NCBI GenBank assembly: GCA_946406115.1
Contig: OX291544.1
Coordinates: 35,109,521 to 35,173,520, forward strand
DNA: 64,000 nt
Reading direction: 5' to 3'
From: Apoda limacodes
Lineage: Eukaryota > Arthropoda > Insecta > Lepidoptera > Limacodidae
In this document: positions 11,681 to 22,500 of the stretch, piece by piece
How positions within the stretch are numbered: position 1 is the first letter of the stretch
Layout of the letters: each line of letters starts with the position of its first letter
Translations under genes and position numbers: made by a program
Notes under the pieces: generated by a model
Told to the model about the DNA's origin: nothing
The model's database searches: none
Seen by the model: only the letters and a program-made list of their open reading frames with translations

Positions 11681-12952
11681 TATAAACAATCGATCTTATA
11701 ATTCTTATTATTGATCGATTATTAGTCTGTATTTCAAATCTTGTTTTACCATTACAATAAACAAATTGTGTTCACCTTGGTTTTTTGGTAGAAATGAATT
11801 TTCGATGATTCTAAGTAATTACTCAAAAGACTTGTATCCATCGTCAATAATATAAAAAAAAATGGTTAAGTATTTTTTTTATTTATTACTGTTTGGTTTT
11901 GTTTAATTTTAATTTATTTAAAAACAACTTTGTTCATTTTACTTATTTTTTGGAAATAATGTGTTTGTTTTAGATTATAAACACGTAGGAAGTGTTAAAC
12001 TGGTTTTAAGAAAGCTTCTACTATGCTTCCTTAACTTTAAACGTACAGCTCAAAACGAACATCAAAATCGGTACAAAAAAGAGATCGGACACGAAGAACT
12101 TGGAGTCGAAATAGGGATATTTGTATCCTCAAAAATAATGTTCCTTCTTGATCCAATATCCAAGATTTTAAATATAATAAAAAAAAGTAAAATAACTGTT
12201 CCCTGGAAAGTACAAAACTTATGTTACACACACTGTCTTTAAAAACAAGAGCTCCAGGGATATTTAATGAACGGTTAAGATTTTACAACCTATCAAATTG
12301 TCATTTCGAAAAGTATAAAAAAGGACATAATTCCTTGAACAGGACTCACGACTCACCAATATATTGGGAGTCACCCTCCTTTCCGACTAGATGTGTTTTC
12401 CAAAAACCCGATGTACCAACTTTTTATCTAGTTAGGATTTTAGAAAATAAAACTCTGCATCACTATACTTTCAACAACTCACAAAACTTTAGACATATCT
12501 TTTAACCTCTTCGGCCAGAAAAAAAAAGCCTTTCGACTTGGCTTTGACCTTTTTATATCCTCTGTTACTAGAAATTTCTTGTAAGTTCCCGAAAACGTAT
12601 TTCAAGGTTTTCTCGACCTTTTTGATATTTTTTTCCTTTTTCTTTTTTTATATTGGTTTGTACAGATACGAGTGATTTCCAGAACATTCCGATACCGTTC
12701 CTTTGGCCGATAATAATGTTGCCTCTCGTCACTAGATGTATATAGTATTTTGATTTTAGTATTGCGGCAGAAGTGCTCAAGCGCGACCAGCGCCTGTGGC
12801 GGCGAAAGGAGAAAACATTCTTATCAGGCACAAAGCATAGATGTCGTTACCTGTGTCGAAATTTGCAGCCTGACAAATCACATTTTATTTTGCCTTCTTA
12901 TTAGAAAATTACTAACTGTTTATGTAGGTAAGTAGTTATTTAATCTAAATAT
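11681..12952. other. No gene recognised
   Basis: An ORF of 93 codons at 11961-12242 and others of 60-94 codons have no family features. A short GC patch near 12770-12815 follows a 'tgcggcag' acceptor-like site, but the open frame does not resemble a known protein. I do not call it an exon. Confidence 0.4.
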
Positions 12953-13430
12953 TCAAAACTAGCGCGCACAATCTAAAACATTTGTTGTGTTAAGAGCGGC
13001 AACAGCGCGCCGGTCGGACCGAAGGCAGGGTCAAGCTGGCAACAATATTTTACTTTATGTAGACCAGGAGCGGCGCTCCACATTTTGCAAATTTTATACA
13101 AAATCTTCTGTTTCACATGTGATACTGTGTTGAACCTTCTCTTTCACACTTATTGATTTTAGCTCTAAGGCTCTGTACTGAAATTCGTTTCATAGGAGCA
13201 CAATCGCTAGCTCTCCACTTAGTCTCAGTGCAATTTCACCCCAAATCTTGAGTTAACTGTGTGTGTACGGAATGTATTTAGTGAAATACTATTTAAACAT
13301 AAAGAGAAATCAAAGCATAATAATTAATTACTTTAATAAATCTAAAAACATATTGTTTATTAAGTAGATAATTATTTATGGGAGTGCGCTGCACCAGCGC
13401 TCCTTAGGGCGAGCCGCCTCTGATCTTATG
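12953..13430 (+). repeat. 470-bp dispersed repeat, copy 1
   Basis: Shared blocks with the inverted copy at 57418-57872 include 'aagagcggcaacag', 'acaaaatcttctgtttcac', 'ctgaaattcgtttcatagga', 'cagtgcaatttca' and 'caccagcgctcctta'. Identity is roughly 80% by eye. The two orientations and the shared ends at both sides indicate a discrete element. I see no coding frame and cannot place it in a family. Confidence 0.75.
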
Positions 13431-13439
13431 AACCGGTGA

Positions 13440-13600
13440 TAGTTAAACAGTTAAAATTTTCACAGAGGATGTATCTCTGTTGCCGGTTTAGCAACAAATA
13501 CTAAAAAACAGAATAAAATAAGAATAGAAAATAGAATAAGATAAATAAAGGTATGGAACCCTTCGTGCACTAGTACGACTCGCACTCGGCCGTTTGTAAC
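13440..13600 (+). repeat. Lepidopteran-type SINE/LINE 3' end
   Basis: It has 'atctctgttgccggttta', 'gcaacaaatactaaaaaaca', 'aacccttcgtgcactagtac' and 'gactcgcactcggccg' in that order. I recognise this as a very common repeat tail in moth and butterfly genomes, here with several substitutions. It supports the taxonomic placement. Confidence 0.65.
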
Positions 13601-14668
13601 TAATATAATGAGCTGATTATATTTAGATGTAAGTAGCTAGTCATAGTGGGTGCGTGCTGATCCTTCGAGGTAGTATCTCTATTACAAGTTAGGTGGAACC
13701 TAATGTTTGAATGTGTTTGCAAATGGTTTGTTACGACTGTGACAAGGTGTCCACAGAAAACAGTATACAAAATATCATTAAATGAAGGGTCTGGAACATT
13801 TACCTAAGTACTCATTCAAGCTAGGTCATATAGGTCTGCCTGTTACATTTCTTTGAATGGAATAATAAGTTTTATTTATTTGTTTGTTTATTACGAATAA
13901 CAAACAGTTATGTACTATTATAATAACAAAAAGCCTTAATTATATGGTAAAGGTTAGTACAGAACCCACAACGTTATCCACGGAGCACTAAGGAATTTTA
14001 CTCGCCATTATTTAGTGTGGAAATGTAATACATAAATTTTGAAATATTTATTCTAGTATCTGTTATAAGACAGATGTTTGTGTAAATTTACAGTAGATTT
14101 TTTTATGTTGCACTTATAGGTAACTACTCAATATTATTCAACGTTTGCACCGCGGTCTGAGTAATAATATCCCATCAAAACCATAAATGTGGAAGGAGAG
14201 CCAAGTTCAATATTATGATATATGCCTTAGATGTTGACTTCAACGACAAAAGAAGTGAGATCTAAATGGGTGCCTAGTTCAATGGTCAGTCCTGAAATTT
14301 ATTTATTACAACATAAAATATCATTTCTTCTTATAACTTAGGGTAATATATTGTAAGGTAGGTAGGTAAGGTAGGTATATTGTAAGGTCTGACTTGGCTA
14401 GTTCTCATTATTATTATATATTATTATATAACTATTAAAGTTCTTATTCTTTGTCAACATTACTGAGGAAGACACTGATTCCTGAAACACAGGAACTACC
14501 TATATCGGGAATCAGGGAATACCATATGTTTATAATCTGTTATTTTTTGATATTAGTTATAAAGATTGATTGTGAATCGCCGCGCGACACAAAACATTTT
14601 TTTTGACAGAGTTATTAAACAAAAAATGTTTGACGTCTTTTTTTAAAAAAAAGAAAATTATGTTCGAT
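13601..14668. other. AT-rich, no gene; contains a short repeat at 14168-14225
   Basis: The segment 'cccatcaaaaccataaatg' to 'gagagccaagttcaata' (14168-14225) recurs at 17487-17545 next to the OTU fragment. A 'ggtaggtaggtaaggtagg' stretch occurs near 14356-14376. Nothing else is recognised. Confidence 0.5.
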
Positions 14669-15155
14669 GCCTACCGTAGCCTATGGACGCTTGCAACACC
14701 AGAGGTATCATTTGCGCGTTGCCGACCCTTCAAAAATCCAATGACTTCTTTCTTGAAGAACCCCTACTGTTGTCCTTAGAGAAAACCTTGGACAGGGAGC
14801 TCATTCCACAACCCCGGCGTTCGCAGGAGGAAGTTTCTCTGAAACCGCACTGTACGCGACCATTTCGGTTCTAAAGTGTGAGAATGAATGCCCTGCCGAT
14901 GGCGAGCGGTGCGATGGTAGAAAGAAGCCGTAGTAGAACACACACAGGGAGGCAAAGTCTCTCCTCAGACTTAAGGGCTCAATACGAAAAGTGAGTTTGG
15001 GTTCGTCTACAATTCTCACAACCCGACGTTAGACCAAGTCAAAAGGGCCAAGCTGGAATCCGGGTGCACCCGCCCTGAGATGGCAGCAGTAGTCCATATG
15101 GGGCCGAACTTGCGACTTGTAAAGCAGCAAGTTTTGTCCCGACGTGAAGTACTGC
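14669..15155 (-). mobile_element. Jockey-type LINE 3' end, copy A
   Basis: On the minus strand the sequence encodes the C-terminal part of a jockey-clade reverse transcriptase region and its 3' tail ('[20 protein letters not shown]', 'RDFASLCVFY'). It is broken by frameshifts. It aligns along most of its length with the copies at 31112-31740 (minus), 31940-32215 and 35167-35340 (plus). Confidence 0.75.
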
Positions 15156-15805
15156 AAACCTTCAAACGAAAAAACATTTTTCTTGCACACTTGCAATTTT
15201 TTATTTCTCCCTTGTATTCAAGAATCATGAGATCAAGAAGTTACAAATTGTGGAATCATACTATGGAACGGAGAACATTGCTCTAGTGATAACCAAGCGG
15301 AAAGAAAACGTACACTTTCGTGCCCACAAGCCGCAAGGGCATCGGCACACAAAACGCAGGAAGCCAAGCAGAATTGCTTTACCCTGACGACAAGAAGACA
15401 CACGAGTAGATACAGCTCTCGGTCTGGACGACCGAGACCTACGTAGGTACCGTCCAATCTCTACTAGGTCCATCGAGTTGGTCAACTGCTAACAGATGAC
15501 GCGCACAGACGGCTCGCCAACACAGATCTTCGCTAAACCTATCCTATGAGGTGAACAAGAAAACGTGAATATAGTGTCATAAAGTGCTAGATTAAGGCCA
15601 CTTATTGTAAAATTATAATAGCTATCCTTAGCTATATGTATTGCGTAAAGAATGTGGCGCAATCAAAGTGCAGTCATTTCCTGCGACCGCCACTGTAGTG
15701 GACACTTCTGCACACGTAGCAATCTAGACATGCGGTAGCGTGTCAAGCCAAGTTCAAATAACAGAACTGGCGAGCAGCACCGTGTGTAATATTACACGAA
15801 CCATT
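15156..15805. other. No gene seen
   Basis: ORFs of 68-74 codons overlap on opposite strands without recognisable content. Confidence 0.4.
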
Positions 15806-15809
15806 TGGA

Positions 15810-16020
15810 GCCACTTTTGACCCCCTCATAACTCAAAAACTATTTCACATAAACGTGGCTCATATATTGAGACTTTCAAGGTACATATGTGCTGCAAATT
15901 TCATAAGCACATCTCAAGCAGTTATTTAGATATTAACGTTCAAAAATCGTCATTTTTTTCACTGACTGACCTATAGATCAAAATTATAACCCAGTTCCAG
16001 ATGACCTAGAAAGTTCAAAT
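15810..16020. repeat. Interspersed insect-type repeat fragment
   Basis: It contains 'cccctcataactcaaaaact', 'aatttcataagcacatctc', 'caaaaatcgtcattttt' and 'cagatgacctagaaagtt', a non-coding repeat I recall from lepidopteran genomes. No second copy is in the window. Confidence 0.45.
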
Positions 16021-17217
16021 TTCATTTTATTATAATTTTTCACTTAACCAGGCGCGCGGTCATTTGTAACGGCAGCGGTCGCGCGTAACCTTAATGATCG
16101 TCAAGGTTTTTAAGAATTAAAAAGACACATTATTAAATTATTTGAATAACAATGTACTTAAACACATTCCCTTTATATAGAATAAAAAAAAATTTTGGCA
16201 GAAAACTTACAAAAATTTCTAATAAAGCACTTTTACGCAGCGAATCTTCAACGACGTCAGGCGCGCGTTTACTTTGCAAAACCTACGCAGCATGCGCGAC
16301 AAATAATATAATTTAGATTAAGAAATGCGCACAGACAGGAAGAATCTATTATTTTGAGTTCACAATGAACCTATGAGAGGCTACTATTAGCAAACATGAG
16401 TTATGATTTATAACCGAAAATAGGGTTACTAATAAAAATAGCGCGACCGCTTGAAGGTTTGGTTCTATTAGGAACGCTTAACTTATAATAACTTATATTA
16501 TTATTGTTATTACTTATAAAAAACTGTAATGTAAGATACAGCCATCAGCAATCAAAACTTATGACAGCCGGTCTTTATGTGGAATTTAAGGTTTTCACGT
16601 AAATATATAACGAGTTGAATACCACCTCTAATTTGTTTTTAATCCAAATATTTCCGTTTTAGTACTTATAACTAAGAGTATAGTCGACTTTCGTATTTTT
16701 ACGTTATGAACTGGGATTTAGTATTAATTATTGTTTCAATATTTAGCGCACATCAATAGTGTAAGATCATTAAATAATAGGCATTTCGGTACACGGCGCG
16801 CGGTGCGACGTGTCGTGGGAGCGCGAACGTGTCCGAGCGAGTGGCAGCCGCGCTCATAAGCGAGCGCCGCGCCGTCTTGCTGTCCGGTTCTCTCTCGATA
16901 TCTGACCTATAAGGTTGCGATTAATGATGCGAAATTCATAGGTTTTCTTAAAAAATACTAATATATTTGTGGTTATATTATTATTACAATTCTTTTAGTA
17001 AGTACGTATGGTATAGGCAATAGTTTAAATCAAAAATTAATAATAATTTTAGTATAGTTACGAGAGTTATAAGTAGGTATGTATACTTAACTCTGAATGA
17101 GTTTGAGAATGAGAACTTATTGGTAGCAAATTGTTGTTCTTGAGAATTCAATAGATAACAGGTAATTTGTTCCGTAATCGTCTTAAATAATTATCTTTTT
17201 ATTACCTATATTGTACA
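16021..17217. other. No gene; GC-rich patch at 16793-16885
   Basis: Mostly AT-rich. The patch near 16793-16885 ('cacggcgcgcggtgcgacg' and following) is rich in CG but gives no convincing exon in any frame. A related 'acacggcgcgcgcc' string occurs near 18772, so it is probably part of a repeat. Confidence 0.4.
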
Positions 17218-17436
17218 ATGAGTCGTACAACAGAATTGCGGGTGGGTAACACACTTACCTTACACCGAATTATTCCAATGCCTCCCGATGGAAGCTGCCT
17301 ATTCCATTCGATTGCATATTTTTTGTTTGAGTATAGTAAATTACAACAAACAAATAGGTTGCATGAGACTATAGTAGAGTATGTATGTCGTAAACGTAGG
17401 AAAATACAGTTATTTAACAAAAATCATTTGGTATAA
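17218..17436 (+). pseudogene. OTU-type cysteine protease fragment
   Basis: The 72-codon frame carries 'PPDGSCLFHSIAYFLF', the catalytic Asp-Gly-x-Cys block of OTU deubiquitinases, at about residues 22-37. In intact OTU proteins a His box follows about 80-100 residues later. Here the frame stops first, so only the N-terminal third of the domain is present. OTU domains occur in cellular proteases and in some transposons (certain Helitrons and LINEs). Its position between repeats, beside a repeat block also found at 14168, favours a transposon source. Start ATG at 17218. Confidence 0.6.
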
Positions 17437-17486
17437 ATTTTGTTATAAATAAGTACCTACCAATAATTTATGTACAAAAAGTAATG

Positions 17487-17545
17487 AAATCCCATCAAAA
17501 ACATAAATGTGAAATGAGAGCCAAGTTCAATGTTCATGTTTTTCT
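17487..17545. repeat. Short dispersed repeat, second copy of 14168-14225
   Basis: 'cccatcaaaaacataaatgt' followed by 'gagagccaagttcaatgttc'. It matches 14168-14225 with a few differences and lies between the OTU fragment and the gag-like gene. Confidence 0.65.
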
Positions 17546-17556
17546 CTTTTTGTAGA

Positions 17557-18630
17557 TTAGTTTCGACGAAAAAATGCTTTGTCAGGTTGCGTTTTAGTTG
17601 ATTGTTTATGGTTCCGATATAAACTGTCTTTTGATTGAGATTGATGCATTGATCGTGGTAATGAAACTAATTTTTCCGCTCCACCAATTTTTTGGAGGTA
17701 GTTTTGAACGAGCTCATCGTTGAACAACTTTTCCGAACTTGGAGGTATTTTATAAAAGACATCGCGATAATATTCTTCCAGAATTTGACGTAATAATGTA
17801 TCACGACGTATACCGACAAAATCCGCCCGTCTTCCGCAAACCATTTGTAGTAAATCATCAGTAACTTTACTATGCGCTGAATCTTTTGAAAATATTGATT
17901 CTATTTTGCTAAACACTGAATTTGGAGTTAATGAGTTTTTGTTTTCACTGGCCCAGTCTACTAAAGTTTGTAAAGCTTTTTGCAGCTCATCTTTTTGGCA
18001 TAGTAAAGCATTGGCCAACGCAGAAAACGAACGCTCAATCAAATACGAACGAGGATCTTCCCGTAACATGGCCACTACATATTTTTTAAAAGTATCATTA
18101 ACGCTTAGCTCAACAAAACCGGGGGTAGCTAAATATTTTTTCTGAACATCAGCAAATCTAATAGCCTACTTATCGTCGCGATTAAATCTTTGCAAATTCA
18201 CTAATTTCTTTAAGGAATTTTCATTTGCTTGCACATAAATAGGATCTTTGACGGTAGTTCGTAATTCTGACAAATTCAGTTGAGAATTAGACGCCTCCTC
18301 TACAGTAGTTCGGCGTAAATCTAAATCATTGTTTACAGCAAGTACGGGTTCGACGTAATTGTTATGGTGGCAATTAGAAGGCACGGCATTTTTTTACATT
18401 AAATCCGTTAAGAATGCCACTTGTTGCGACAAGATGTTAAAATGTGCCAAACTTACAGCTCGTTCTTTTTTTGCCTTCTTAGTGCGATTCGACGGCTCAT
18501 CCGACGGCTCACTGTCGCTACTCGTAGAACTTCTGCAATCTGAACTCGGCGATGGAGAACGGGCACGTTTTCTAGAAGCCGGTAAAGTATTACCTGGCTC
18601 CTCGGTGACAACGTGTTTCTGGTTCTCCAT
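17557..18630 (-). pseudogene. Gag-like ORF1, probably DIRS-type retroelement, two nonsense codons
   Basis: One reading frame runs the full length (about 357 codons) if the TAA at 18394-18396 and the TAG at 18166-18168 are read through. Both lie in the same frame as the three open pieces. The N-terminal part is Ser/Pro/charge-rich with basic nuclear-signal-like clusters ('SRKRARSPSPSS', 'NRTKKAKKE'). The centre has 'IRFADVQKKYLATPGF'. The C-terminal half has 'VTDDLLQMVCGRRADF' and 'IPPSSEKLF', then a basic, Gln/Ser-rich tail. The arrangement, including no zinc knuckle, resembles ORF1 of DIRS-group elements. I saw no tyrosine recombinase or reverse transcriptase next to it. The class is a reasoned guess; the single long decayed frame is directly seen. 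Confidence 0.5.
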
Positions 18631-19120
18631 AATTTTAAATACGGAGGAGTTACACTTAACACTTTGAATTTAAGTTAAACTGAATTTAAATTAAAAACTT
18701 AAATATTTCGTGTTACTTCTTAGCTGACTAATGAACGGCACGAAAAATGACGCTATAATGACGAGGCTTTACACGGCGCGCGCCTTAAATGTAGTAGCAA
18801 ACCGACACTCTAGAGGGAATACCGGAAATACTGACTATTGGCTAAAAGGACTGATGCTTGACTCAAGATGGATTCCGGATATTGATACAAAACAAATAAT
18901 AAATGAATAAAGAAATCGATGCAACTGACTTTTTGCTTTGAGATTAATCAAGCCAAAGTATGAGTTTTTAGATAGTAATCTGATTTACATATATAGTTTG
19001 TTCACGTTTCTTTTATGATCAATAATGGTTTGTTCTCTTGCGTTTCGAAATAACACGATTGCCGTTGGCCAACGAGTGTCGCCGGTAACATAAGTACTAG
19101 GGTATGGTCGCTATAGAGAC
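18631..19120. other. AT-rich intron sequence downstream of AGL exon 19121-19550
   Basis: No further AGL exon is recognisable from here to the left edge of the window. The next expected exon would begin with the residues that follow YAGLQ. Confidence 0.4.
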
Positions 19121-19550
19121 CTGCAGTCCGGCGTAGACGAGCGGCCCGTGACCCGGCACGACGTAGACACCGGCCTCGCCCGCCGTAGCGTCGCGCTCCT
19201 CCGCCTCGCAGCGGTACAGCACCGTCGCCAGATCCGGCAGCGCAAGTGCAGCCAGTGCGGCAGCGAGCGCGGGCGGTGGGGTAGCGCGGCACAACGTGGC
19301 GTGCAGCGAGCCCAGCGCGGCCGTGGCGGTCGCAGTGGGCACCACGCGCACGACCGCAACGCAGCCTGGCGCGAATCCGCCGCCCCACTGGAGCTCGGTG
19401 GCGCCCGCCTCGCGCCGCTCCGCGCCGAACACCAAAGACTGCGCGAGTGGCACGTCGCGACGTACGCACACCTCGTACTGCGTCAGCCCGTTCACGTACT
19501 GCGAGTCACGCTCGAAAGAGCTCCAGCGTTCGAACGGACGGCCCGTGCTC
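19121..19550 (-). CDS. AGL: AGL exon encoding the segment STGRPFERW to YAGLQ
   Basis: The 430-bp, strongly GC-rich exon is open throughout (143 codons plus one leading base). It starts after 'gatgtcacag' at 19551 with a G that completes the Lys codon begun in the previous exon, then '[18 protein letters not shown]'. The middle '[13 protein letters not shown]' fits the family's 'PGSV..FRV' segment. The end '[14 protein letters not shown]' and 'GPLVYAGLQ' corresponds to a highly conserved part of animal AGL. Downstream the donor reads CAG|GTCTCT, with GT but a weak match at later positions; reading on would give a stop within eight codons. Ala-rich inserted stretches around residues 70-110 are GC-driven. 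A LINE-type tail abuts the acceptor side (19575-19660). Confidence 0.88.
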
Positions 19551-22500
19551 CTGTGACATCCGACACAAAGTCAAACTTTTTTATTCAAATAGACTTTTAA
19601 ACAGTATTTTGAATCGTAAGTTATTTTATGAACTTTACCACCGATTTGAAATAAATTTTACTTTCATAATAATATAATATTTTTCATAATAACAATGTTT
19701 TAGTTTAAAAAAAATAATTACAAATGCCTCCCAATAAATAAGTTCTTCCAATCATTTTTATCATTTACTAGCTTTTGCCAGCGGCTTTGGCCGCCCAAAT
19801 TTGGTTATCGGCGTAGGCTTCTTACAGCAACTCCTCAATTAAATTCAAATTCAAAATTCAAATTCAATATAATTTATTCAGTTTAGGCTACAATAATTGA
19901 GCACTTATGAATGTCACTACGCCATCGGTTCGTAAGTCTACAGGGCGGGAGACCTTGTACTGAGAAGAACCGGCAAGAAACTCAGCAAGGGCATTTCTTT
20001 TCTCCCTTTCTCTTACAGCGTCCAATTAAAATATTGGAAAATGCCCTCCCTATCATAAAAGGACACTTTCCATTACAAACATAAAAAAACATGAAATATA
20101 AAGCACAAGCACAACATAAAAAAGTATCTAATATAAACAAAAGACAGTTTATGTATTCATCACTAAGAAATAATCAATGTCTTACAGTATTAATAAATAA
20201 AACAAAAAAGTAAGACCAGCCTCCACAGGCGGCACCCGTTCACGAGTATGACACATGACTCAGCCATCGCTTCATTAATTAAACCCACCCAATCACACTT
20301 GGCGTTTTCTCTCTCTCTCTCTCTCTCTCTCTCAAAAATAATAAATAATATAACCTCGATTAACTAATTAATTAATGGATTATTAACCTCGCTATTTTGG
20401 TGCTCCATTAAAACTTTGAACCCCCCCGAGTTTTGGAAAATTCTTCCTTAGCGTACGCCTACATCATAATAACTATATATGTGCCAAGTTTCAGCTCGAT
20501 CCGTCCAGTGGTTAAAGTTGTGCGTGAATAGATCAGTCAGTGAGTCAGTAACGTTTGCCTTTTATATGTACAGTTGTATTCATCAACTTTGTAATAGCAT
20601 TTTATATATATTTTACATTTATTTGGAGCTAAATTAACCACATGTTCTGAACTTTTATTGTAAAAGTATATACTTTGTATTGCAAAAGAGCGATGCACCT
20701 TCTGAAGACGACATTTTGGAACTATCAATTTATCCTTATTCCTTGTAAATATGGCAATTTAAGCGAACATACATTATACTAGTGTATATATATTGGTAAG
20801 GAACAGATAAAATATCAATTTCCCTACATAGTTCCCTAAGAGAATTTTGAGGTCCCAATTAATAAATTGACGTACAAAAATTTTGCAAAATAAAGACTAT
20901 CAATTTTAGTTGCCTTACCCCGAAACAAAATGCCGTAGGACATAAGAATGTAAATAGCTAAAGTAGACCAAGCGAGCAGTGTCATCATCTGTAGGCTGCC
21001 TAACTTTTCTAACTGCATAACCAGCTAAAGTAAGTTCCCCTGCAAGAATTGAGATGTGGGGGTTCCATTGCAGCGTATTGTCTAATATAATACTTAGAAA
21101 CACTGTTAAGTCTAATAATTCTTTTTCCTCTCATTTAAGGATAATTTTGTTCTTATGTTTCTGACATTTGGTTCTTTTTTGCATTAAGAAATAAGTTTTA
21201 TGCCGTAAACCACTAAAGACCCTAAGAACTCACGTCATCAAAATTACTTTTATTTTTGTCAACTTCAAATAAAAGAGAAGTGTCTATCTGCAAATAATAT
21301 AATTTTGCACAGCTTCTCCACATAGAAATAGATATATATTTCAATCAAATAAATATTCTGAAATTAATTTTAACATTGAAAAAATATAACTACAGTGCCG
21401 GTCAAAGAATGCGTTCCTGACACCTGTCAATTCGTTATGACTAGTGATGTACAATAAATAAAATTAATAGTATTTAGTAACGTTATTTATTGCATTCATT
21501 ATGCATATTTATTCAATTTAATTTATATGTTATTTTGTATAGGAATTATATTTTAATATATTCAATAAATATTCACAATATAAATATATTTTTAATGAAT
21601 CAATTAATTGAATTGAATCGTAATTTCTGAATGTAACGAAGGGAAAAAATTAAAATGCTTGGACCTGGTCGACAGGAATTAAAGGTCCGCCATTTTGTCT
21701 TTCACGCTCAAAGTAATCTTGTAGCTTGAAAATTAGTTCACGAGTTTCACTTTTCAATGTTTGACCGCATTTTGGCATTGTTATTATGCACCAAAAGTCC
21801 AGATTAGCGCAGAGGTCAGTATATCAAGAAGAGCAGCCAAAATATCAACAATAACAGTCACGAGAAAATACACAACGAGAAACACTGGAGAACGTAGTCT
21901 ACGCATGCGAGACAACAAGAGACGACTGTTTGTAAATGTCACAAAATGGCGGTCCCCACAACGCTATTTTGGGTTGCCATTTTTTACTAGAAGTATAAAG
22001 TAGAACCTAAGTAATTTTATTTTCAATGTTTTTTTAATTCATCTGACTGATATTATGGCACTAATTTTTGTTTGGGCGTACCTTTATTTTATTATTAACT
22101 GTTTTAAATACTAGGTACATTATATATTATAAAATTATAACGTTTTTTGTTAAATTATACCGACAGATTATATTAAGATTACAATTATATTCGATTATAA
22201 TTGCCTCGTTATTTTGTCACATCACTGTAAAAACAAACAGTTGACATAACCTTGAAACAGCGCCGTTTGACGTGGTTTTTTATACGTCCATGTTTAAAAG
22301 CTATTGTTTTTATGTTTGTTAATTAAGTAATTGTAATAATTTTAGCCCAAAATTAATAATTTTTTTGTTAGTTGGCATAATTATTCGAATTTTAATGTTA
22401 TCACTCGTTTATAAGGTAAATAAAGATATTTAAAACTTTGCCGTAAATTGTACGTTAGTTCAAAGTTACATCGCCCAGTCGATCTCTATCTCTCAGGAAC

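Noticed and set aside
12765..12835. Possible exon after 'tgcggcag'
   Set aside because: The frame after the acceptor-like site shows no recognisable family and no clear donor follows; support is too weak.
16793..16885. CpG-rich patch as promoter or AGL exon
   Set aside because: No frame gives AGL-like residues, and the 'acacggcgcgcg' string recurs near 18772, suggesting repeat sequence.
19148..19677. Plus-strand ORFs of 76-150 codons and a second minus-strand frame over the GC-rich block
   Set aside because: They are antisense or off-frame shadows of the AGL exon; only the frame with LYRCEAEE matches a protein family and has phase-compatible splice sites.
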